Part shown: positions 18,205 to 27,763 of the stretch, in pieces
Position numbering within the stretch: position 1 is the stretch's first letter
How the letters are laid out: every line of letters starts with the position of its first letter
Assembly (NCBI RefSeq): GCF_029892515.1
Contig: NZ_JARXVF010000014.1
Coordinates: 16,082 to 80,081 of the forward strand
Length of the DNA stretch: 64,000 nucleotides
Reading direction: 5' to 3'
DNA from: Pseudaminobacter soli (ex Li et al. 2025)
GTDB taxonomy: Bacteria; Pseudomonadota; Alphaproteobacteria; Rhizobiales; Rhizobiaceae
Translations under genes and position numbers: made by a program
The notes under the pieces: model-generated
The model's input: only the letters and a program-made list of their open reading frames with translations
Database searches by the model: none
What the model was told of the DNA's origin: nothing

Positions 18205-18923
18205 AACCCAAAAAAGTTACCTGGCCGCAAGCAAAGGCCTTTTCCGTTCATCTGCTGACCGCTTCCGGTTCGTTCCTTGCCTTCCTGTCCCTGGTGGCGG
18301 CAAGCGAACAGCGCTGGACGGCGATGTTCTGGTGGCTGGGGCTTGCGCTCTTCGTTGACGGCATCGATGGCCCGATCGCACGCAAGCTCGAGGTCAAGGA
18401 GGTGTTGCCGACCTGGTCCGGCGAGCTGCTCGACAACATCATCGATTACGTCACCTACGTGCTCATCCCGGCCTTTGCGCTCTATCAGCGCGGCTTCATG
18501 GGGGATCGCCTGTCGTTCCTGTCCGCGGCGTTGATCGTGGTTACGAGCGCGATCTACTATGCCGACACTGGCATGAAGACGAAGGAGAACTTCTTCAAAG
18601 GGTTCCCCGTCGTCTGGAACATGCTCGTGTTCACGCTATTTGTCATTCAGCCGGGCGAATGGGTGTCCTTCGCCGTCGTCTTGGTTGCGGCTGTCATGAC
18701 CTTCGTGCCGATGTATTTTCTTCACCCCGTCCGCGTTAAGCGGCTGCGCGAGATAAATCTCGCGGTATTCCTTGCCTGGTGCGCCTTCGGCGCCATCGCT
18801 CTGGCGCAGGCCATGGATGCAAGCGAGTTCGTCAAGGTCGGCATCGCGGTGACCGGCATTTATCTGTTCTTCATTGGGGGCGTCATGCAGTTTTTCCCCA
18901 AACTCGGTGCCAAGAGGACCTGA
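18201..18923 (+). CDS. pcs: Phosphatidylcholine synthase (CDP-alcohol phosphatidyltransferase)
   Basis: The GTG at 18201 gives 240 aa, the normal Pcs size, with about eight membrane helices. The CDP-alcohol motif is complete: D53, D56-G57, A60-R61, G74, D78 and D82. Pcs joins choline to CDP-diacylglycerol to make phosphatidylcholine in the inner membrane, a pathway typical of rhizobia and related host-associated alphaproteobacteria. The protein lacks the extra motifs of phosphatidylserine or glycerophosphate transferases. It overlaps the DUF1326 stop and is followed by qor after two bases. Confidence 0.92.
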   Translation: MKPKKVTWPQAKAFSVHLLTASGSFLAFLSLVAASEQRWTAMFWWLGLALFVDGIDGPIARKLEVKEVLPTWSGELLDNIIDYVTYVLIPAFALYQRGFMGDRLSFLSAALIVVTSAIYYADTGMKTKENFFKGFPVVWNMLVFTLFVIQPGEWVSFAVVLVAAVMTFVPMYFLHPVRVKRLREINLAVFLAWCAFGAIALAQAMDASEFVKVGIAVTGIYLFFIGGVMQFFPKLGAKRT

Positions 18924-18925
18924 CA

Positions 18926-19903
18926 ATGTCCAAAGCCGTTCGCATTCATGCCAATGGCGGTCCGGAAGTACTCGTTTATGAAGATGTCGATCCGGGCCGT
19001 CCCGGCCCTGGAGAGGTTCTTGTCCGCCACACTGCAATCGGTCTGAACTTCGTCGACACTTATTTTCGCAGCGGCCTTTATCCGCCGCCGGCAGGCCTGC
19101 CTTTGATTCCCGGCAGCGAGGCGGCTGGCGTGGTTGAGCGGACCGGCGAGGGCGTCGACTGGCTCCACAAAGGAGACCGGGTTGCCTATTTCACGGCTCT
19201 TGGCGCGTATAGCGAAGAACGCGTGATAGCGGCCGACAGGCTGGTGAAAATTCCGGACGGCATTAGCGACGAGCAGGCAGCCGCGATGATGCTGAAGGGC
19301 ATGACCGCCGAATATCTGCTGCTTCGCACCTTCAAGGTGAAGCCGGGCGACATCGTGCTTTACCATGCGGCCGCGGGCGGGGTTGGGTTGATCTTCGGGC
19401 AGTGGGCAAAGCATCTTGGCGCCACCGTCATCGGTACGGCGAGTTCGCCGGAAAAGATCGCGCTCGCCAAATCGCACGGCTTCGACCATGTCATCAACTA
19501 CCGCGAAAAGGATTTCGTCGCCGAAGTGAAGGAGATCACCGGCGGCAAGCGCTGCGACGTCGTCTATGATTCGGTCGGCAAGGATACATTCCCGGGGTCG
19601 CTCGATTGCCTCAGGCCGATGGGCATGTTCGTCAGCTTTGGTCAGTCCTCCGGACCGATCCCGCCTTTCGACATGTCCATCCTGTCGCAGAAGGGCGCGC
19701 TCTATGCGACCAGGCCCACGCTCTTCGTCTACAACGCCAAGCGCGAGGATCTCGAGGCCTCCGCCAAGGGCCTGTTCGATGTGGTTTCCAGTGGCGCCGT
19801 CAAGATCATCATCAATCAGCGCTATCCGTTGAGCGAGGCTGCCAAGGCGCAGAGCGATCTCGAAGGCCGGAAAACCACGGGGACTACGATCCTTATACCC
19901 TGA
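18926..19903 (+). CDS. qor: Quinone oxidoreductase (zinc-free MDR family)
   Basis: The ATG at 18926 gives 325 aa, as in QorA. The GroES-like half has GLNFVDTYFRSGLYP. The Rossmann half has YHAAAGGVGLIFGQWAKHLG and the NADPH-binding Lys region GFDHVINYREKDF. No zinc ligands are present, which distinguishes it from alcohol dehydrogenases. It reduces quinones by NADPH in the cytosol. It ends the DUF2182-DUF1326-pcs-qor operon; 99 bases separate it from the next transporter operon. Confidence 0.92.
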   Translation: MSKAVRIHANGGPEVLVYEDVDPGRPGPGEVLVRHTAIGLNFVDTYFRSGLYPPPAGLPLIPGSEAAGVVERTGEGVDWLHKGDRVAYFTALGAYSEERVIAADRLVKIPDGISDEQAAAMMLKGMTAEYLLLRTFKVKPGDIVLYHAAAGGVGLIFGQWAKHLGATVIGTASSPEKIALAKSHGFDHVINYREKDFVAEVKEITGGKRCDVVYDSVGKDTFPGSLDCLRPMGMFVSFGQSSGPIPPFDMSILSQKGALYATRPTLFVYNAKREDLEASAKGLFDVVSSGAVKIIINQRYPLSEAAKAQSDLEGRKTTGTTILIP

Positions 19904-20002
19904 AATTCTTGAAGGAGTTTCAAGATTCACCGCGCTTTGCGTTGTCCAAAGCGCGCGCATACGCTAAGGCCGGGAACATAAAAACATATCAATGGGGGCC
20001 TC

Positions 20003-21574
20003 GTGACGACGACCCTGGAGACGTCAAGCGCCAACCTCTTGGAGGTTCGCGGGCTGACGAAAGTCTTTGGCGCGCTGAAAGCTTGCGACAACATCGATCT
20101 CACCATAGCCAAGGGTGAAATCCATGCGCTGTTGGGCGAGAACGGCGCTGGCAAATCCACGCTCGTGAAAATGCTGTTCGGCACGCTCGAGCCGAACGCC
20201 GGCGAGATTCGCTGGGACGGCCAGCCGGTCCGGATCGCCAACCCGCATGCCGCGAGAAAGCTCGGCATCGGCATGGTCTTCCAGCATTTCTCGCTGTTCG
20301 ACGCGCTGAGCGCGGCCGAGAACATCGCCCTGTCGCTCGACGACAAGACGCCGATTTCGACGATCGCCGCCAAGGCAAAGGCGCTGTCCTACAGCTATGG
20401 CCTGCCGCTCGATCCGTATTCTTTGGTTGGCGACCTTTCGGTTGGCGAACGTCAGCGCATCGAGATCATCCGTTGCCTCTTGCAGGCGCCGGAGCTGATC
20501 ATTCTCGATGAGCCGACCGCGGTTCTTACGCCGCAGGAAGCCGACAAGCTGTTCGAGACGCTCGAGCGCCTGCGCTCCGAGGGCAAATCGATCCTCTACA
20601 TTTCGCACCGGCTGGAAGAGGTCAAACGCATGTGCGACCGCGCCACCGTGCTGCGTCACGGCAAGGTCGTCGGCCACTGCGACCCGCGCAAGGAAACCGC
20701 GGCTTCGCTGGCGCGGATGATGGTCGGCAGCGAGGTGCAGGCCGTTGTTCGCACGCCCGTCGAGGGTGCCGACAAGGCGACGGTGCTTCTCAAGGTGAAG
20801 AACCTGTCGCGGACTCCCGCGACGCCGTTTTCGATCCCGCTCAGAAACATCAACATCGACGTCAAGGCCGGCGAAGTCATCGGCGTTGCTGGTGTTGCCG
20901 GCAATGGCCAAGGCGAGTTCTTCGAGGCGGTTTCGGGCGAAGTGCGGCAGGCGGAAGCCGGCACTGTTCGCATTCGCGGCAAGGATGCCGGCACTCTGTC
21001 GATTACCGGACGTCGCCTGCTGGGAGCGGCTTTCGTGCCGGAGGAGCGGCTCGGACATGGCGCCGCGCCGCGCATGAAGCTCTCCGAGAACCTGCTGCTT
21101 TCGCGCTATGCCACCGACAAAAGGGCCTTTCTGGGCGCGGCCGGCGTGATCCATGACGGCGCCGTGGCCGCTGCATCGCAGCGCATCGTAGAAGCCATGG
21201 ATGTGCGCAAGAGCGGAACCGACCCGGAAGCCGCCTCGCTCTCCGGCGGCAATTTGCAGAAGTTCATCATCGGCCGCGAACTCGACCGCCAGCCGGCGGT
21301 GATGGTCGTCAATCAGCCGACATGGGGCGTCGACGCGGGCGCGGCCGCACGCATCCGGCAATCGCTGATCGAGCTTGCCCGCAGCGGCTCGGCGGTGCTG
21401 GTCATCAGCCAGGATCTGGATGAGCTGTTCGAAATCTCGGACGCGATTGCCGTCATGCACAACGGCGAAATGTCAAAGCCAATTCCGATAGCCGAGGCGA
21501 CGCTGGAAAAGATCGGCCTGCTGATGGGCGGCGCCGAACCCGGTCACGTCGAACATGTGGCGGAGCCAGCCTGA
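20003..21574 (+). CDS. BMP-type nucleoside ABC transporter, double ATP-binding subunit
   Basis: The start is a GTG at 20003 after a G-rich site. The 523-aa protein has two ABC domains. The first is complete: GENGAGKST at residues 45-53, signature LSVGERQR, and Walker B LIILDEPTAVL. The second has a degenerate Walker A (GVAGNGQGEFF) with a good signature LSGGNLQK, as in all RbsA-like subunits of this class. It powers uptake of purine nucleosides or similar compounds. The stop overlaps the next start (TGATG). All four transporter genes follow in order. Confidence 0.93.
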   Translation: MTTTLETSSANLLEVRGLTKVFGALKACDNIDLTIAKGEIHALLGENGAGKSTLVKMLFGTLEPNAGEIRWDGQPVRIANPHAARKLGIGMVFQHFSLFDALSAAENIALSLDDKTPISTIAAKAKALSYSYGLPLDPYSLVGDLSVGERQRIEIIRCLLQAPELIILDEPTAVLTPQEADKLFETLERLRSEGKSILYISHRLEEVKRMCDRATVLRHGKVVGHCDPRKETAASLARMMVGSEVQAVVRTPVEGADKATVLLKVKNLSRTPATPFSIPLRNINIDVKAGEVIGVAGVAGNGQGEFFEAVSGEVRQAEAGTVRIRGKDAGTLSITGRRLLGAAFVPEERLGHGAAPRMKLSENLLLSRYATDKRAFLGAAGVIHDGAVAAASQRIVEAMDVRKSGTDPEAASLSGGNLQKFIIGRELDRQPAVMVVNQPTWGVDAGAAARIRQSLIELARSGSAVLVISQDLDELFEISDAIAVMHNGEMSKPIPIAEATLEKIGLLMGGAEPGHVEHVAEPA

Positions 21575-22674
21575 TGCGCATCGAACTCGTCAAACGTCCG
21601 CAACAATCCAAACTGTTCAGCGCCCTGTCGCCCTTCATCGCACTGGTACTTACCCTGGTGGCCGGCGCGATCATGTTCTCGATGCTCGGCAAGAGCCCGC
21701 TCGACGCGCTCTACTACTACTTTGTCGATCCGCTCCGCGAGGTCTGGTCGCTGCATGAGCTGGCAATCAAGGCCGCGCCGCTGATCCTTATCGCGGTCGG
21801 GTTGTCGGTCTGCTTCCTGTCGAACAACTGGAACATCGGCGCCGAGGGGCAGTTCATTGCCGGCGCGCTGGCGGGCTCGATCCTGCCGGTGATGTACCCG
21901 GATTTCCAGAGCTGGGTCGTCCTGCCGCTGATGCTGATCATGGGCATGATGGGCGGCGCGGCATATGCGGCTGTTCCGGCCCTCCTGAAGACGCGCTTCA
22001 ATACCAATGAAATCCTGACCAGCCTTATGCTGGTCTATGTTGCGCAGCTGTTCCTCGACTGGGTGGTGCGCGGTCCCTGGCGCAACCCGGCTGGCATGAA
22101 CTTCCCTGAAACCCGGGATTTCCACCAATACGCCATTTTGCCGGAAATCTGGTCGGCGTCGGGCAGGGCGCATTGGGGCTTTGTCTTTGCGCTGGTTGCT
22201 GCCGTGATCGTGTGGTTCATGCTGACGCGTACCCTGCGCGGCTTTGAGGTGAAGGTTCTGGGCCAGAGCCCGAGGGCGGGGCGTTTCGCCGGTTTCTCCT
22301 CGTCGCAGATGGTGTTCTTCGCCTTCATCGTTTCGGGGGCGTTGGCTGGCCTTGCCGGCATTTCCGAAGTGTCCGGCGCGATCGGACAGCTGCGGCCGAC
22401 GATTTCGCCCGGCTATGGCTTTACGGCAATCATCGTGGCGTTCCTCGGCAGGCTCAACCCGCTTGGGATCATCGCGGCAGGCCTTATCCTTGCCCTGTCC
22501 TATCTCGGGGGTGAAGCGGCGCAGATCTCCATCGGCGTGTCCGACAAGGTCGTGCGCGCCTTCCAGGGATTGCTGCTGTTCTTTGTCCTGGGTGCCGACA
22601 CGCTGATCCATTATCGCATCCGCTTCGTCGGTTCTCCGCCCCGCAACGCGGAGGTTTCCCATGGGAATGCTTGA
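21574..22674 (+). CDS. BMP-type ABC transporter permease 1
   Basis: The 366-aa protein has about ten hydrophobic helices and the BPD_transp_2 (PF02653) loop NWNIGAEGQFIAGALAG. It is the longer permease of a YufP/YufQ or NupP/NupQ-type pair. Its last 14 bases overlap the second permease gene, which keeps the two subunits in balance. Confidence 0.92.
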   Translation: MRIELVKRPQQSKLFSALSPFIALVLTLVAGAIMFSMLGKSPLDALYYYFVDPLREVWSLHELAIKAAPLILIAVGLSVCFLSNNWNIGAEGQFIAGALAGSILPVMYPDFQSWVVLPLMLIMGMMGGAAYAAVPALLKTRFNTNEILTSLMLVYVAQLFLDWVVRGPWRNPAGMNFPETRDFHQYAILPEIWSASGRAHWGFVFALVAAVIVWFMLTRTLRGFEVKVLGQSPRAGRFAGFSSSQMVFFAFIVSGALAGLAGISEVSGAIGQLRPTISPGYGFTAIIVAFLGRLNPLGIIAAGLILALSYLGGEAAQISIGVSDKVVRAFQGLLLFFVLGADTLIHYRIRFVGSPPRNAEVSHGNA

Positions 22675-23581
22675 AGCGATCCTGATTACGATCGCCACCG
22701 CGGCCACGCCGCTGTTGATCGCGGCGGTCGGTGAACTGGTTGTCGAGCGTTCCGGCGTTCTCAACCTCGGCGTTGAAGGCATGATGGTGATGGGCGCCGT
22801 TACCGGCTTCGGCGTGGCGCTGATGACCGGCTCGCCCTGGCTGGGCTTTCTCGCCGCGATAGCGGTCGGCGCGTTGTTCTCGCTGCTGTTTGCCTTCCTG
22901 ACGCTGACGCTGGTCACCAACCAGGTGGCGACGGGCCTTGCACTGACCCTGCTTGGGCTCGGCCTTTCGGGCATGATCGGCGAAAGCTTCGTTGGCATGC
23001 CCGGCGTGAAGCTCGGCAGCATTTACATTCCGTTCCTGACCGATCTGCCGCTGGTCGGCAAGCTCCTGTTCGGCCAGGACCCGATATTCTACCTCTCGCT
23101 GCTGCTCACCGGCGGCGTGGCCTATTTCCTTTTCCGCACGCGGGCAGGGCTGACGCTGCGCTCTGTGGGCGACAACCATGCCTCGGCTCATGCGCTCGGC
23201 ATCAACGTCATCCTTATCCGCTATCTGGCAGTGATGTTCGGCGGTGCGTGTGCGGGACTTGCCGGCGGCTATCTGTCGATCGTCTATACACCGCAATGGG
23301 TGGAGAACATGACTGCCGGGCGCGGCTGGATCGCGCTTGCGCTGGTGGTGTTCGCCTCTTGGCGCCCGTGGCGCGTCCTTGCCGGCGCCTATCTTTTCGG
23401 CGCTGTCACCATCGGTCAGCTCCACGCGCAGGCCTTGGGCATCGGCGTGCCGTCGCAGCTACTTTCTTCGCTTCCCTATCTGGCGACCGTCATCGTACTT
23501 GTTCTAATCTCGGGCAATCGGCGACTGACAATGATAAACACACCGGCTTCGTTGGGGCGGCCGTTTGTGCCAGATCGCTAA
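22661..23581 (+). CDS. BMP-type ABC transporter permease 2
   Basis: The 306-aa protein is the shorter BPD_transp_2 permease, with GVLNLGVEGMMVMGAV near the N-terminus and GVNVILIRYLAV-type helices (here GINVILIRYLAV). It pairs with the upstream permease in the inner membrane. A gap of 48 bases precedes the binding-protein gene. Confidence 0.92.
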   Translation: MGMLEAILITIATAATPLLIAAVGELVVERSGVLNLGVEGMMVMGAVTGFGVALMTGSPWLGFLAAIAVGALFSLLFAFLTLTLVTNQVATGLALTLLGLGLSGMIGESFVGMPGVKLGSIYIPFLTDLPLVGKLLFGQDPIFYLSLLLTGGVAYFLFRTRAGLTLRSVGDNHASAHALGINVILIRYLAVMFGGACAGLAGGYLSIVYTPQWVENMTAGRGWIALALVVFASWRPWRVLAGAYLFGAVTIGQLHAQALGIGVPSQLLSSLPYLATVIVLVLISGNRRLTMINTPASLGRPFVPDR

Positions 23582-23629
23582 AAAAACGGGATAAAGTGCC
23601 CCTGGGCAACCACTGAGAGGATCAACTTC

Positions 23630-24700
23630 ATGAAGAAAACCATTCTGTCGATTGCCGCGGCAGCCGCCGTGCTTTCGTTCGGCACGATGGCCGCTGAGGC
23701 CAAGGTCAAGGCCTGCTGGATGTATGTCGGCCCGATCGGCGATTTCGGTTATTCCTACCAGCACCATCAGGGGCTGTTGGCGGTCCAGAAGGAGTTCGGC
23801 GATCAGGTCGAGACGGCCTATCTCGAAAGCGTTCCGGAAGGCGCTGACGCCGAGCGCGCGCTCGAGCGCTTCGCACGCTCCGGCTGCAACATCATCTTCG
23901 CGACTTCCTTCGGTTTCATGGATGCGACCAATAAGGTTGCCGGGCGTTTCCCCGACGTGAAGTTCGAGCACGCGACCGGTTACAAGCGCGAGCATCCGAA
24001 CGTCTCGACCTACAATTCCAAGTTCCATGAAGGCCGCTATGTGCAGGGCGTGATCGCCGCCAAGCTGTCGAAGACCGGCGTTGCAGGCTACATCGCCTCG
24101 TTCCCGATCCCGGAAGTGGTGCTCGGCATCAACGCCTTCATGCTCGGCGCGCAGTCGGTCAACCCTGACTTCAAGGTCAAGGTCGTGTGGGCCAACACCT
24201 GGTACGACGCCGGCAAGGAAGCCGACGCCGCCAAGGCGCTGATCGACCAGGGCGTCGACGTCATCACCCAGCACACGGACTCCACCGCTCCGATGCAGGT
24301 TGCCACCGAGCGCGGCGTGAAGGCCTTCGGCCAGGCCACCGACATGATCAAGTTCGGCCCTGACACCCAGTTGACGGCAATCGTCGACGATTGGGGCCCG
24401 TACTACATCAGCCGCGTCAAGGCGGTCATCGACGGCACCTGGCAGCAGCAGGACGTCTGGCACGGTATGAAGGAGGGCAACGTCGTGATGGCCCCCTTCA
24501 CCAATATGCCTGACGACGTGAAGAAGCTGGCTGAGGAAACCGAAGCCAAGATCAAGTCGGGTGATTTCAATCCCTACACCGGCCCGATCACCAAGCAGGA
24601 CGGCTCCGAGTGGCTGAAGGCTGGCGAAGTGGCCGACAACGGCACGCTTCTTGGCCTGAACTTCTACGTCAAGGGCGTGGACGACAAGCTGCCGCAGTAA
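23630..24700 (+). CDS. BMP-family periplasmic substrate-binding protein
   Basis: The 356-aa protein has a signal peptide (about residues 1-24, ending AAEA) and a BMP (PF02608) domain. Visible motifs are YVGPIGDFGYSYQHH, FATSFGFMDATN and QHTDSTAPMQVA. It lacks a lipobox cysteine at the cleavage site, so it is soluble in the periplasm rather than a lipoprotein like Treponema PnrA. It binds the ligand, probably a purine nucleoside or base. It is the last gene of the operon, whereas in most relatives the binding protein comes first. A terminator follows. Confidence 0.93.
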   Translation: MKKTILSIAAAAAVLSFGTMAAEAKVKACWMYVGPIGDFGYSYQHHQGLLAVQKEFGDQVETAYLESVPEGADAERALERFARSGCNIIFATSFGFMDATNKVAGRFPDVKFEHATGYKREHPNVSTYNSKFHEGRYVQGVIAAKLSKTGVAGYIASFPIPEVVLGINAFMLGAQSVNPDFKVKVVWANTWYDAGKEADAAKALIDQGVDVITQHTDSTAPMQVATERGVKAFGQATDMIKFGPDTQLTAIVDDWGPYYISRVKAVIDGTWQQQDVWHGMKEGNVVMAPFTNMPDDVKKLAEETEAKIKSGDFNPYTGPITKQDGSEWLKAGEVADNGTLLGLNFYVKGVDDKLPQ

Positions 24701-24723
24701 TCGGACTGCACAGTCGTAAAAAG

Positions 24724-24752
24724 AAAGGGCGCCAGACGGCGCCCTTTTTGTT
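24724..24752 (+). terminator. Rho-independent terminator of the BMP operon
   Basis: AAAGGGCGCC and GGCGCCCTTT pair around AGAC and are followed by TTGTTTT. It lies 24 bases after the binding-protein stop and faces the end of rimO. Confidence 0.9.
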
Positions 24753-24798
24753 TTCCAAGCTTCCGAAGCAGGCGGCGTGAGCCGCACGCCGGTGTTTC

Positions 24799-26112
24799 TC
24801 AGACAGCCGTGCCGTAGAGATCGTAGGCGTCGGCCCGGTCGATCTTGACCGTCACGATATCGCCGGTCCGCAGCGGGCGGCGCGACTGGATGTGGACCGA
24901 GCCATCGATTTCCGGCGCGTCGTATTTGGTGCGTCCCTTCGCCATCAGGCCGTTCGCCTCGTCGATGATGACGGGCAGGCGCTTGCCGACCTTCTTCTGC
25001 TGCTGCACGGCCGAAATCTTCTGCTGGCGCTGCATGAACCGATGCCAGCGCGCTTCCTTGACCTCTTCTGGGACCTGTTCGAGGCCCAGATCGTTCGACT
25101 TGGCGCCGCCGACTGGTTCGTATTTGAAGCAGCCCGCGCGGTCGATCTTGGCTTCATCCAGCCAGTCGAGCAGCATTTCGAAATCCTCTTCGGTCTCGCC
25201 GGGGAAGCCGACGATGAAGGTCGAGCGGATGGCGAGATCCGGGCATATTTCGCGCCAGCTACGGATGCGGTCGAGTGTCTTTTCGCCATGCGCGGGCCGG
25301 CGCATGTTCTTCAGTACTTGCGGCGAGGCGTGCTGGAACGGGATGTCGAGATAGGGAAGGATCTTGCCCTCGGCCATCAGCGGGATCACGTCGGCGACAT
25401 GCGGGTAGGGGTAGACATAGTGCATGCGCACCCAGACACCCAGTTCGCCAAGTTCCTGCGACAGGTCGAGGAATTTGGCCCGCACTTCGCGGTCCTTCCA
25501 GGTGCTGGCGGCATATTTGACGTCGATGCCGTAGGCGCTGGTGTCCTGCGAGATGACCAGGATTTCCTTGACGCCGGCCTCTGCCAGCTTCTCGGCCTCG
25601 CGTAGCACGTCGGCTGCCGGGCGCGAGACGAGGTCGCCGCGCAGGTCAGGGATGATGCAGAAGGTGCAGCGATTGTTGCAGCCTTCCGAGATCTTGAGAT
25701 AGGCGTAATGGCGCGGCGTGAGCTTGACGCCCTGCGGCGGCAGGAGGTCCACGAACGGGTCGTGCGCCGGCGGGGCTGCCTCGTGCACGGCCGCCATGAC
25801 GCTCTCATAGGCCTGTGGGCCGGTGATGGCGAGCACGTTGGGGTGCTTCTCGCGGATCAGTTCCGGCGTTGCGCCCATGCAGCCGGTGACGATGACCTTG
25901 CCGTTTTCCTTGAGCGCGGTGCCGATGGCATTCAGCGACTCGTCGCGGGCGGAATCGAGGAAGCCGCAGGTGTTGACGACGACGAGATCGGCGCCGTCAT
26001 GCTTGCGGGCGATCTCATAGCCTTCGGCACGAAGCCGCGTGATGATGCGCTCGGAATCGACGAGTGCTTTCGGGCATCCAAGGCTGACGAAACTGACGCG
26101 AGGCGCTGACAT
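24799..26112 (-). CDS. rimO: Ribosomal protein S12 methylthiotransferase
   Basis: From the ATG in 26110-26112 the protein is 437 aa, the usual RimO size; 33 in-frame codons upstream lack family sequence. It has the UPF0004 domain with [21 protein letters not shown] and VTGCMG (three cluster cysteines). The radical-[11 protein letters not shown] follows, then a C-terminal TRAM domain ending in [17 protein letters not shown] is the RimO rather than the MiaB signature. It methylthiolates Asp of ribosomal protein S12 in the cytosol. Confidence 0.96.
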   Translation of the reverse strand: MSAPRVSFVSLGCPKALVDSERIITRLRAEGYEIARKHDGADLVVVNTCGFLDSARDESLNAIGTALKENGKVIVTGCMGATPELIREKHPNVLAITGPQAYESVMAAVHEAAPPAHDPFVDLLPPQGVKLTPRHYAYLKISEGCNNRCTFCIIPDLRGDLVSRPAADVLREAEKLAEAGVKEILVISQDTSAYGIDVKYAASTWKDREVRAKFLDLSQELGELGVWVRMHYVYPYPHVADVIPLMAEGKILPYLDIPFQHASPQVLKNMRRPAHGEKTLDRIRSWREICPDLAIRSTFIVGFPGETEEDFEMLLDWLDEAKIDRAGCFKYEPVGGAKSNDLGLEQVPEEVKEARWHRFMQRQQKISAVQQQKKVGKRLPVIIDEANGLMAKGRTKYDAPEIDGSVHIQSRRPLRTGDIVTVKIDRADAYDLYGTAV

Positions 26113-26303
26113 AGACAAAATCCGGGATTCTTGGGCTGGACCCCGTTTGTCGGGGCCTGCATTGAGCATCTTGCGAAGAGGGCGGGAGCGCGGACCGATC
26201 AGCGTCGGCAACGCGGCGGACCCGCAAGCTTGCGGCGCAATATCACAGATTTCTCTGCAATGAAATCATATCAACCGCGGCATTCCGCATGACTTGGCCG
26301 AAC

Positions 26304-26951
26304 CTATAGCGGGTCCGGCAGCAAGGGCGAAATATCCATGTAGCCGCGATAGATCATGTCCAGCGCAACGTAGAGGATGATCAGAAGGCCAACATAGGCG
26401 ATCCAGGGGTAGCGATTCAGCAGCTTGGCGATGAAGTTCGCCGCTAGCCCCATCAGCGCCACGGAAAGGATGAGGCCGAAGACCAGAACGGTGAAATGGT
26501 CACGTGCCGCGCCCGCAACCGCAAGGACGTTGTCTAGCGACATCGACACGTCGGCAATGACAATCTGCACGGCGGCCTGGGCCAGTGTCTTGCGCGGCTT
26601 GCCTGCTGCGGCAGCTGTGGCGGCATCGTTTTCTGCGTCCTCGACTGCGGCGCTTTGTTCGGCGCGGGAAATGCGCAGTTCGCGCCACATCTTCCAGCAA
26701 ACCCACAAAAGCAGGATGCCGCCCATCAGGAGCAGGCCCAGGATCTGCAGCAGCTGTATGGTCAGGGCCGCGAAGACAATGCGCAGGACGGTGGCGGCAG
26801 CAACGCCGATTAGGATAGCCTTCTTGCGTTGATCGGCAGGGAGGCCGGCTGCGGCCAGGCCGATGACGATGGCGTTATCTCCGGCCAGGACCAGATCGAT
26901 AGCCACGACCTGCAATAGAGCCGTGAAACCCGCGGCTGTGAAAATTTCCAT
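26304..26951 (-). CDS. TerC-superfamily (YjbE-like) membrane protein
   Basis: The 215-aa protein has about six to seven helices and the duplicated acidic motif of the TerC fold: IDLVLAGDNAIVIG in helix 1 and ADVSMSLDNVLAVAG in the middle. The Asp/Asn residues are thought to bind metal. Family members are linked to manganese export and metal loading of exported enzymes; the YjbE group is not well defined. A charged, alanine-rich loop (about residues 97-120) separates the two halves. It is probably a single-gene unit. Confidence 0.85.
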   Translation of the reverse strand: MEIFTAAGFTALLQVVAIDLVLAGDNAIVIGLAAAGLPADQRKKAILIGVAAATVLRIVFAALTIQLLQILGLLLMGGILLLWVCWKMWRELRISRAEQSAAVEDAENDAATAAAAGKPRKTLAQAAVQIVIADVSMSLDNVLAVAGAARDHFTVLVFGLILSVALMGLAANFIAKLLNRYPWIAYVGLLIILYVALDMIYRGYMDISPLLPDPL

Positions 26952-27233
26952 CGACCGGCACCCTTAGCCTTTCAGCTCCCCGCAGCCATGCCCGTAGCGC
27001 GCCAAGTCGCTCCGCGTCAAGCAAGCGGGTCAAGACGTTGGGGTAGGGAAGTCCGGAAGTTGGTTCGAGACTGCCGAACGCTGGATCCGGAGCGAAAGAT
27101 CGCTGTTGCGTGGCAGGATTTTTCTATGCGTTTCCACATGGCGAGCCATGGCAGGTTCTCTCGTTTTCCTATGCAGAAATCCTCATTTTTACTACGTGGT
27201 TGGTCCCACAAAGTTTTTTGGCGAGGTCACGTC

Positions 27234-27680
27234 ATGTTGGATATGGATCGAACAGACCTTGCCCGGCTGTCGACAAGGATTGCGCATTCAGATCGCATTA
27301 CGCCCGAGCTCATTCGTCACGTGATGGCGCGGATTGGTTCGCGGGGCCCGTGGTTCAACGCGTCGAATCCCGTTGAACAATTCGTCGAAGCAGGCGCTTG
27401 GACCGAGGCGGCCATGGCGTTGGCGGAACTGCCCGATTGGACGCTGTCGCGCCTCGATCATGAAGATGGCGAGTGGTACTGCACGCTCGTGAGCAGATGG
27501 CAGTTGCCTCGCTGGATGGCCGAGAGCGTGGAAGGCCGCCATCAAGTGCTTCCATTGGCTATCCTCAGCGCCATACTCGCAGCTCTCGATCAGCCGGGGC
27601 GCAAGCCGTCGAAGGCGGACGATGCTGCGTTGCTGACGCAGGGAAACGAGACGCCTGTCTGCTGCGAAAACTATGCCTGA
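27234..27680 (+). CDS. Hypothetical protein, Hyphomicrobiales type
   Basis: The frame is open from 26988, but the Arg-rich first part looks noncoding. The ATG at 27234 starts a clean acidic 148-aa protein (MLDMDRTDLARLSTR). It has no membrane segment or signal. It reads as a small helical globular protein with a Trp-rich middle (PDWTLSRLDHEDGEWYC, SRWQLPRWMAE). I do not recognise a named domain. The cell context (between TerC and a TonB receptor, own terminator) gives no function. Confidence 0.65.
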   Translation: MLDMDRTDLARLSTRIAHSDRITPELIRHVMARIGSRGPWFNASNPVEQFVEAGAWTEAAMALAELPDWTLSRLDHEDGEWYCTLVSRWQLPRWMAESVEGRHQVLPLAILSAILAALDQPGRKPSKADDAALLTQGNETPVCCENYA

Positions 27681-27715
27681 CGGCAAAGTGCCAATCGGCA
27701 GCCCAGAGAAATAGC

Positions 27716-27748
27716 GAAGCCCGCCACTCGTGAAGAGCGGCGGGCTTC
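27716..27748 (+). terminator. Hairpin terminator between convergent genes
   Basis: GAAGCCCGCC pairs with GGCGGGCTTC around a loop that itself holds CTC and GAG. A T-rich end follows. It serves the hypothetical gene and may also serve the TonB receptor gene, which ends 16 bases away on the other strand. Confidence 0.75.
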
Positions 27749-27763
27749 TTCATTTCGGCGCGC

